Below are positions 1 through 8,300 of a DNA stretch of 11,776 bases, one piece after another (position 1 is the first letter of the stretch; each line of letters opens with the position of its first letter). The position numbers and the translations under genes are program-made. The notes under the pieces were generated by a model. The model was not told the DNA's origin. It saw only the letters and a list, made by a program, of their open reading frames with translations, and did not search any database. The stretch is from an uncultured Verrucomicrobiota bacterium (GTDB taxonomy: Bacteria; Verrucomicrobiota; Kiritimatiellia; RFP12; UBA1067): contig CAMPAF010000058.1 of assembly GCA_946631535.1 (NCBI GenBank), positions 1 through 11,776 of the forward strand, given 5' to 3'.

Positions 1-1257
1 TACTGGAGCGACGGCAGCGCGTTCCCCGAGCAGGCGATCCAGTTCTATCGCGAGACGGGATACAACTTCCTCGGCCTCAGCGACCACAACGTCTATGCCG
101 AGGGGCGGCGCGTCAAGAAGGTCGGCAAGGGCAAGGGCCGCGTCAACCAGGACATCTTCGACGCCTACCGCCGCGCGTTTCCCGCGAGCGCGCAGAGCGA
201 GACGGCGGCGGACGGCACCGTGGAGGCCGTCGTGCAGACGTACGCGAAGATGCGCGAGATATTCGAGAAGCCCGGCGAGTTCCTGCTGCTCGATGCCGTG
301 GAAGGCACGACGCGCACGTACGACGATGACGGCGTGGAGCATCAGGTCCACATGAACTACCTCAACGTGCCCGGCGTGCCGGAGCATTTCCGCAACTGCG
401 GCACGAAGGCCACGGTGGCGCAGCGCATCCGCGACTCGTTCAAGGCCGTGGAGGCGATGGCCAAGGAGATGGGGCGAGAGTCGATGTTCATCCTCAACCA
501 CCCGATCTGGCGCTGGTACGACGTGAACCCCGAGGACCTCGTCGCCAACCCCGAGGTGCGTTTCTTCGAGCTGTGCAACGGCGGAAGCCCGTACAGGCCG
601 GGCGAGGGACTGCCGACGGACGGTTTCGCCACCGACCGCTTCTGGGACGTGGTGAACGCGTTCCGCGTCCGCAACGGCCAGCCGCTCCTCTACGGCGTGG
701 GCAACGACGACACGCACGCCTACTTCGGCACGGTGGGGTCGGTGCCTGGCATCCACTGCCTGCCGTACAACGCCTGGAGCCTCGTGCGTGCCGACGCGCT
801 CACGGCTGAGGCACTGATCCGCGCGATGAACGCCGGCGACTTCGCCGTGTGCGAGGGCGTGCAGCCAGAGGACTTCTCATTCGACCCTGCGAGCGGCACG
901 CTGTCCGTGTCTGTTGCCGGAAAGAAGAATCTCTGCCGCACGATCCAGTTCATCGTGACGAAGCGCGACTTCTCCGAGAAGCCGGTGCGCACGGTGGCGA
1001 TCGAGCCGCCGGACGCGCAGGAGGAAAAGCGGAAGATCTACGCGCGCAAGGTCAACGTCTACGACAGGAAGAAGATCGGCTGCGTCGTGAAGACCGTCTC
1101 CGGCGGCATCGGCGAGGCGGTGTCGGCCTCCTACACGCTCGCGCCGGATGACCTTTACGTGCGCGCGCGCATCATCTCGCCAGAGCGCCCGGCGGCAAGC
1201 GCATTCCAGCACCCGAAGGTGCAGGTGGCGTGGACGCAGCCCTATGTCCGCGCATAG
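1..1257 (+). CDS. PHP-domain metal-dependent hydrolase (5' truncated)
   Basis: The frame is open from the first base to a TAG at 1255-1257, giving 418 residues; the true start lies upstream of the window. Numbering from the first codon, the N-terminus reads YWSDGSAFPEQ, the start of a PHP (polymerase and histidinol phosphatase) fold whose first His-x-His would be just upstream. Further metal-ligand motifs follow in order: LSDHN (26-30), NHP (166-168) and GNDDTH (234-239). Residues from about 270 look like a small beta-rich C-terminal domain. PHP proteins of this kind hydrolyse phosphoesters with bound metals; the substrate cannot be told. The GTG at 220 is not the start, because motifs precede it in frame. 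There is no obvious signal peptide in the visible part, but the N-terminus is missing. No terminator hairpin with a T-run follows. Family is fairly sure, role is not. Confidence 0.85.
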   Translation, partial: YWSDGSAFPEQAIQFYRETGYNFLGLSDHNVYAEGRRVKKVGKGKGRVNQDIFDAYRRAFPASAQSETAADGTVEAVVQTYAKMREIFEKPGEFLLLDAVEGTTRTYDDDGVEHQVHMNYLNVPGVPEHFRNCGTKATVAQRIRDSFKAVEAMAKEMGRESMFILNHPIWRWYDVNPEDLVANPEVRFFELCNGGSPYRPGEGLPTDGFATDRFWDVVNAFRVRNGQPLLYGVGNDDTHAYFGTVGSVPGIHCLPYNAWSLVRADALTAEALIRAMNAGDFAVCEGVQPEDFSFDPASGTLSVSVAGKKNLCRTIQFIVTKRDFSEKPVRTVAIEPPDAQEEKRKIYARKVNVYDRKKIGCVVKTVSGGIGEAVSASYTLAPDDLYVRARIISPERPAASAFQHPKVQVAWTQPYVRA

Positions 1258-1260
1258 GGT

Positions 1261-1289
1261 TTTCGCTCTGCGCTGCGGTGTGGTATAAT
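1261..1289 (+). promoter_or_regulatory. Sigma70-type extended -10 promoter
   Basis: A perfect TATAAT lies at 1284-1289, preceded by TGG (TGn, the extended -10). A weak -35 (TTTCGC, 1261-1266) lies 17 bases upstream. The usual spacing from -10 to +1 puts the transcription start at about 1296, which is the A of the oxidoreductase ATG. The same architecture recurs at 11035-11063, which supports a real promoter. GAGG at 1290-1293 is too close to the ATG to act as a normal ribosome binding site. Confidence 0.72.
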
Positions 1290-1295
1290 GAGGCC

Positions 1296-2315
1296 ATGAA
1301 AAAGATTGCAATAGTCGGCTTCGGGTTCATGGGACGCATGCACTACGGCTGCTGGAAGAAGCTCCGTGGCGCGAAGGTGGTGGCGCTCTGCGACTCCAAC
1401 CTCGCGCAGCTCGAGAAGGCTTCCGGCGGCAACATAGCCGGCGCGGACCAGTCCACGGACTACGGCGACGCGAAGATCTACGACGACTTCGGCGCGATGC
1501 TCGCGGCGGGCGGGTTCGACGTGGTGGACATCACGCTCCCCACGCCGCTCCATCCGGCAATGGTGGAGAAGGCGCTCGCCGCCGGTTACCATGTGCTCTG
1601 CGAGAAGCCGATGGCGCTCGACGCGAAGGCGTGCGACCGGATGCTCGCCGCCGCTCGCAAGGCGAAAGGCCGCTTCATGGTGGCGCAGTGCCTCCGCTTC
1701 TGGCCCACCTACGTCTGCCTCCAGAAGATGATCGAGAGCGGGAAGTACGGCAAGGTGGTGGCGGCGGACTTCTCGCGCCTCTCGAACGCGCCGGGATGGA
1801 ACTCGGGCGGCAAGTCGTGGTTCCTCGACGAGTCGAAGTCCGGCGGCGTGCAGCTGGACTTCCACATCCACGACGCCGACATGATCAACTGGCTCTTCGG
1901 CCTGCCGGACGCGGTGACTACGCGTTCGCACCTGCACGCGGGCGGCGGCTGGACGGACCACGCGCACACGCTCTACGAGTATCCCGACAAGGTCGTTACG
2001 TCTACGGTCAGCTGGGCGCCGACGGGCGAGTTCGGCTTCGAGGCCGGCTTCCGCGTGGTGTTCGAGCGCGCGACGGCGGTTTGCACCACGCGCCCCGCCG
2101 AGGACTTCACAGTCTACCCCGCGAAAGGCAAGGCGTTCAAGCCGAAGCTCGGGAAGGGGACGGGATACGAGAACGAGATCAAGTGGTTCCTCGCGCACGT
2201 GAACGGCACGGCGGCGAAGGGTCCGCTCACGCCGCAGGACGCGCGCGATTCGGTCGCGCTCGTCGACGCCGAGCGCAAGAGCGCGCGTACCGGCAAGCGC
2301 GTCATCATCCGCTGA
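1296..2315 (+). CDS. Gfo/Idh/MocA family NAD(P)-dependent oxidoreductase
   Basis: Predicted to be a soluble cytoplasmic dehydrogenase of 339 residues, a normal length for the Gfo/Idh/MocA family, which oxidises or reduces sugars, inositols and related compounds with NAD(P). The N-terminus is a Rossmann fold with the dinucleotide loop GFGFMG at 8-13. The family EKP motif is at 103-105 (as CEKPMA), whose Lys is normally catalytic. The C-terminal half has the GGxxxDxxxHxxD pattern, with D188, H192 and D195. The ATG at 1296 was chosen because it begins four residues before the first Rossmann strand; an in-frame GTG at 1230 overlaps the preceding gene and would add an unlikely extension. The promoter -10 ends six bases before this ATG, so the mRNA is probably leaderless. 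The gene stops at TGA 2313-2315, 67 bases before the giant gene. Substrate cannot be predicted. Confidence 0.93.
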   Translation: MKKIAIVGFGFMGRMHYGCWKKLRGAKVVALCDSNLAQLEKASGGNIAGADQSTDYGDAKIYDDFGAMLAAGGFDVVDITLPTPLHPAMVEKALAAGYHVLCEKPMALDAKACDRMLAAARKAKGRFMVAQCLRFWPTYVCLQKMIESGKYGKVVAADFSRLSNAPGWNSGGKSWFLDESKSGGVQLDFHIHDADMINWLFGLPDAVTTRSHLHAGGGWTDHAHTLYEYPDKVVTSTVSWAPTGEFGFEAGFRVVFERATAVCTTRPAEDFTVYPAKGKAFKPKLGKGTGYENEIKWFLAHVNGTAAKGPLTPQDARDSVALVDAERKSARTGKRVIIR

Positions 2316-2382
2316 CGTGGTGTGCGGGTAATGCGCGGATGCCGGGCGGAAAGAAAGTCTAAAAAAGAAAGCAGAGGGAAAA
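2316..2382 (+). promoter_or_regulatory. Purine-rich leader and ribosome binding site of the giant gene
   Basis: The 67-base gap changes from GC-rich to strongly A/G-rich from about 2349. AGAGGG at 2373-2378 sits four bases before the ATG at 2383 and is the likely Shine-Dalgarno site, though the spacing is short. I see no convincing -10/-35 pair here: GGTAAT at 2327-2332 lacks a -35. The giant gene may be read through from the oxidoreductase promoter or from a promoter of another class. Confidence 0.55.
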
Positions 2383-5300
2383 ATGTTAAGCATTGTTGCG
2401 CAAAACCTCGTCAACATGGTCGGTCATCTTGGAAATGGCGACCTCGACAGCAACATTGTCTTCGACCGCGATACCGACATGTTCGGGGTGGACAAGAGCG
2501 CGAAACGCGCCGTCTTGGGCGACCACAACTTCTTCCAGAACGAGACGCCGACCGAGCTGGGGAGGGCGAACGGGGTGATGCGCTCGGTGCTCGGGAACGC
2601 GCTGCAGAACATCATCACCGGCGGAGGCGACGTCAACCCCGTACACCAGCAGGAGCTCGACCGCATCCTCGAAAAGCTTTTCGGGAAGGCCGACGCGGCC
2701 GGCAGATTCACGGGCGTGGAAGGCTACCGTCCGCTGTCGGCGCGCGAGGTGAAGCAGCTGGTGACCGAGGCGCAGGCGATCCGCGCCAAGGTGGCGCTGG
2801 CGGCGCTCCCCGAGGGCTCGGGTCTGAACGCGCAGGCGGACGGGCTGATTAGTCGGCTGTGCGCCAATGCGTCGCTGCACGGCAAGGAAAAGGACGTGGA
2901 GAAGATGGTCGCCAAGTTCGAGGCCGCGCTCGCCAAGGCGGGCACCAAGCTCGTCGCCGCGCCCAACGACGCGGTGCGCGCTAAAATCACCTCGGACATC
3001 CGCAAGACCGTCAGCTCGTTCGTCCGCGACGCCGGCAAGCTGGCGGCCAAGCTGCCGGGTCCGGACATGGCGCTCTTCCGGGTGCTCGACGACGCCCAAA
3101 AGAAGTCTGGGACGCAGTTCAGCGCCGCGTTCCTCGCACGGTTCCGTCCGAACGCGCTGGCGCTGCTGAAGGACGGCATGACGCTCCAGGCGTTCGAGGC
3201 GAAGGTGAAGGAGTTTCTGCCGTCGTTCCTGGACCAGGCCCGGGACTACGCGCAGCCGATGCTGCCGCGGGACAAGAATGCCGGCACCTACCTCGCCCAC
3301 GATCTGGGCGTTTCGTCCCGTGACTTTGCGCATGCCGTTACCGACATGCAGAAGGCCGAGGCCGTCAGTAAGCAGGCGGTGAAGGACGGGAAGAACCTGA
3401 CCACACCGAAACAGTTCTCGCTCGGCCCCGACGCTTTTGACAGCCGGATCTTCCTCCGGGGGCAGCCATCCCCGGAGATCGGCCCCACATCCGTCTCCGC
3501 CGCCTTCGTCCAGGAGATGGACAACCGTCCCAACGTCCAGGTGACGCTTGACGACGGCACGCGGCAGCAGTCCTTCAAGAAACAGTCGGAAGGCGGCTTT
3601 GCCGGGACGCTGGACGGCGCGATTGACAAGTTCTGCCGCGGCAACGGCATCCAGGCGATGGCGGTCAAGAGCGCGCTGACGACGCCGCTTGACAAGCTTG
3701 CGGACGGCGTGGCGAACCTTGCAGGCATTCCACTTGAGGACGTCGGCGTCGACGCCAGCGGCTGCGACTGCCGGGTGTCGGGGGACGCCAACGGCAACGT
3801 GCTCGTGCAAATCTCCCTCAATTCCAAAGGACAGTTGGCGTCGTCGCTCACGCTCAAGATCTCGCCGCAGGGCGAGCGCAGCGTGGAGTCGTTCACGGGC
3901 GTGCAGACGAACCCCGCGTTCGCGGACAAGGTCGAGCAGGACGAGCGCCGGACTCAGCTCGCGGAGCGGATCGACGCGCTGGCGGTGCAGGGGGCGGCGA
4001 TGCTGGAGACGATTGCCGGCAGCATCGACGAAAAGGGCGGCGCGCTTGGCGCAGATTCCCTCGCGACGATCCGCGATGCGGCGAAGACCACCGTCGACGG
4101 CCTGGTCGATTCGCTGCGGCAACTCGCTCAGGGGACGGGTCGGCTGGAGAAGATGCCCGCGGAATATGAAGCGGATTTCACCGCCGCCCTCAACGAGTTG
4201 AAGGCGCGTTGCGACGCGCGGGTGGACTCCAACGTCAAGCTGACCAACGACTTCTCGACGACGCTGGACCAGATCCAGGGGCGTCTCGCCGAGGTTTCCC
4301 AGAAATTCACGGAGGCGAAGTGCTCCGCCGTCGCGGACACCCTGGACAGCTTTTCCGCCCAGACCGCGAAGTTCCTGGCGAAACTCAAGGCCGACTTCTT
4401 CCTCTCGGGCGAGGTCTCGCAGGACTCTATCAAGGAGATGGACGACGCGGTGGCGGCGTTCGCCGACAGCGTCGGGAGGCTGCTGGACGCGGTGCCGGCC
4501 CAGCCGTCGCTCGAAGACGGCGTCCGGCTGTGCGCCGGCCTTGCCGACGCGAAGTTCCCGGAACTCGCGTTCAAGACCTTCTCGGAGGACGCGAAGACGA
4601 AGATCGTTTCCAGCCGCACGATGGTCTCCACTGCATCCGTGGACCTGGCGGCGATGAAGAACGCAGAGAAGTACGCCCCGGTGGCCGAGCTGATGTCCTC
4701 GTTCGCGACGTCCGCCAACCGGATGCTCGCGCTGGCGGATGACTGGCCGGTTGAGGCGAAGCAGGAATTCTTCCACAATGTGAGCTCCACCATGGAGCGG
4801 CTCAGCCAGACGGTGGCGGAGGGCATGGCCAACGGCACGGATTTCAGCAAGGGCATCGGTCAGGTGCTGCGCGACGAGTTCCAGCCCCTCCTTCACGAGT
4901 TCAACGCCAACGAGATGGCCTTCGCGGCCGGAAAATTCGCCAAGGAAATCGACAACCACCTCCAGCTGCTGGACGACATCGCGGCGGGGAAGCCGGCGGG
5001 AGGGCTTCCGTCCCTCGTCCTGAGCGACGCCCAGCGGCAGGACATTGCGAAGGCCAAGGAGGGACTGTCCGCATTCCGGGACCAGGTCATGCAGCTGGGC
5101 AACATACCGCCGACCCGGTCTTCGATGGCCGCCGTCACGCTGGCGCTGAGGGAGAACGTCGCGCAGTTCGTCGACAAGCTCGCCAATCCGGGCGCCAGCC
5201 GTCGGGTCGCCACCGGGGGAATCTTCTCCTTTTTTGCCGCGAAGGTGGCCAGCCTGGTGGACGACGACGCAGCCTACGCCCTGTCGCTCCCGACTGCGCG

Positions 5301-8300
5301 TCCGGAGCAGAACACCGTCGACAGCGCGAACCCGTTTGCGAGCCAGGGCGGGGTGGGCTTCAAGTCGTTCGACGAGCTCCGCAACATGGTGCGGGCCTCG
5401 GCCGCGCTCGGCAAGACGCTCAACGTCGGCAATCTCGAGCTGCAGGAACTTGCGCGGGAGGTGTTCACCGACCTGGAGGAGGCGCGTCCGTTCCTCGAGA
5501 TCGACGAGCAGAACAACGTCATCGGCTTCAGGAAGATCGGCGGCGAGACGCCCGGCGAGGCGATTATCCAGTCCGTGCTGTCGGAAGTCGTTTCGCAGCG
5601 CATCGCCGCCTGCGCCGCCGAGCTTGGCACCGCGCAGGACGGCGTGGCGCTGGACGTGGGCGCCTACACGGGCGCGGCCGGCATGGACAAGCTGCGGAGT
5701 GCGCTGGCGGAGGCGTTCCCCGCCGCGATCGAGCAGCACCAGGACGTGGCGAGGGCCGAGGCGCGCCCGGCTCCCGAGATTTTGCCGGGCGAGGTGCTGA
5801 AGCGCGGCGACGGCGTGTTCGGGCTCGACATCGACCACCTCAAGCAGCAGGGCAAGTTCGAGGCGTTCAAGCAGGTCTTCCTGGGGCTGCTGACGCGAGA
5901 CGCCTACAACCTCTACCACGACGGGATAACCGCCACGGACGACGCGAAGATCCGCGAAGCCGAGGCCCTGCTCGAATCGTGGATGCACCAGTCCTCGCCG
6001 ATCATCGAAAACAAGAAATATAAAACCACCTCATCCATCTTCAAGAACAGCGGCAAGAGCCTGGAGAAGATCGGAAACGCGCTGCTGAAGGGTGCGCTGC
6101 CCCTCGACGGGAACGTCAGCTACGCCACGGTCTCCGTCCTGCGCGAACTCGTCAGCGATGCTGCTGCGCTGGCGTCCCCAACCGGCGAGTACCTGAGCGG
6201 CTTTAACACCGACGACATCGGCGAGGCCTACCAGCTTCTGCGGCGCAGCGGACTGACGGCGGAGCGCATCGACGCGTATTGCGCGAAGCATGGCAACGAC
6301 GCCCGGGGTCTGGTGTCTGAGCTGGCGCTCCTGTTCAACATCAACCAGATGGACGCGAACGGGCTGGACGCGCTCAGCCTCCGCCTGTTTGGCAAGCCCA
6401 TCGGCGAGTCCGACCCCACGGAGCGGAGCGCAGTGAGCCGGATCAGGGACATCATCGCCAGGAATGTCGGCGGCAGCGTCAAGGTCAACGACCTCGACCC
6501 GATGTCCCGCCTCGCGCCGGAGCAGAAGGCCGCCGCGCTGTTCTTCATGCGCACGGCCTCGCCGACGACCGCCTACGTGGACGAGACGCTGAAAATCTTC
6601 AACGCGCTGAAGCAGATGGCCGCCGCCCCCGAGGCCGCGCAGGCCACCGTCACCTACGGCGGAATCCAGCTCAACCTCGTCAAGTCCGACGCCGGCGTGC
6701 TGACCGCCGAGGGGAAGGGATGGAGCGTCAAGACGTGGACCCTGCAAGGCCGCAACGTCGTCGAGGTCGAGAAGACCATGGACATGATCTTCCCGTGTCC
6801 GCTCGACATCGCGTCGTTCATCAACCAGATCGAAGACGAGATCACCCTCAACGTGGGGGCGTACGGACGGCAGCAGGCGCGCGCGCTTCTGCCGGCCGTC
6901 GGGGACGACGCCGCGCAGGAGAGCAGCCGCGCGCGCCAGCTGGCTCTCAACGTCATCTTCAGCCTCACCGGCACCCTCGCGACGGAGCTCAGCGCGATCG
7001 CCACCCGCGACGTGGTGGCGATCGCGCGCGGCATGCTGGACCAGGCGGGCTCCCCGAAGAACTACCTCGCGGGCGAGCTTGAGAAGCTCGGGGGCGACGG
7101 CGTGGCGCGCTTCAACGGCGCGGCCACCCTGGAGCTCTACAAGCAGATGCAGAAAACCGACGCCGCGGACATCGACCGCATGGTCAAGCTGCCGGAGGAG
7201 AGCGCGGTGCGCGAAGGGGAGACGCTCGCCCAGGCGCGCGTGCGCCGAGTGCACGAGTTCGTGGCCGAGCTGGTGATGCCGGACGACACCACGCGCTACG
7301 ACCTCGACCGCGCCGCGGGCCGGACCGACGCGGACATCATGCGCACGACGCTCCTCGCCCACAAGTACGAGCTGGGCGTGGTGCTGCGCTCGCTGGACAC
7401 GTCCTCCAACATCCTTGAGTCGTTCAGCCTCGCGACCGGCGAGGCGAAGGACGGCAGCACGCCCCGCATCCACGAGCTGACCACCACCCTCACGGCCCGC
7501 ATGTACCAGCTCAAGGCCCTGGTCGCCGAGGCCGGCGGCATCGACGCGTTCTACCGGCAGCTGGAAACCGGCGACGACCCCCGGATCCAGGATTTCCTCC
7601 AGGGCTTCTCCGGCGACCTCGCCTCCTCCTCCGACAAGGTGCTCGCCCGGATGCAGGGCGTGCTCACCGAGAAGCTCTCCGCCGCGTTCCGCCGGTCCAC
7701 CGCCTCCGTGCAGGGCAAGCAGCTCTGGCAGAAGACGCTCGACGAAATCGCGGGCTCCGGTACGCTCGACGTCGACACCGGCTACGGCCAGCTGCTGATG
7801 GAGGCGCTCTCCACATACTTCTCCAAGATGGAGCCGATCGACCGGCACCGCATGGCGTCCTCGCTGCTGCGCTTCGCCGGCGACCAGTCCAGCCTCGGCG
7901 AAATCCTGGGCGCGATGATCAAGGGCGCGGGCCCCGTGCTGCAGAAGCTCATGCAGGGCCTGCCGCAGACCGCGCTGCCGGACGATCTCCGCGAGGCCGT
8001 GACCGACCTCAAGAGCAACCTGCCGCCCATCTCCCCGGAAATGGTGCGCGCCTCCCTGCTCGACATGGTGCTGCGCTCCAACGGGCGCATCCAGCGCATC
8101 GAGCTCACCCGGTCGCTCGGCGCCGCCACCGTCGGGCAGGCGTTCCTCTGCAAGGTCGTGACCACCGACAACCCGCTCGGCGACGAGTGCGTGATCAAGC
8201 TGCTCCGCCCGGACGCGCAGAGCCGCGCCGCACGCGAGCGCGACCTCTTCCTCGAAATCGCCGAGAGGACCCCCGGCATGAAGGGCGTGTTCGACGTCCG

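Noticed and set aside
1230..1295. Upstream GTG start for the oxidoreductase
   Set aside because: It would overlap the PHP gene's end, sit upstream of the promoter and add 22 residues before a textbook Rossmann N-terminus.
2327..2332. GGTAAT as a -10 box for the giant gene
   Set aside because: Only a partial match to the consensus, with no -35 at 16-18 bases and no match to the GTGTGG core of the other two promoters.
2386..5988. Minus-strand open frame of 1200 codons
   Set aside because: It lies fully antisense to the giant gene. Its product is Arg/His/Leu/Val-rich with no recognisable motif. Long antisense frames are expected where the + strand codons have strong G/C bias at position 3.
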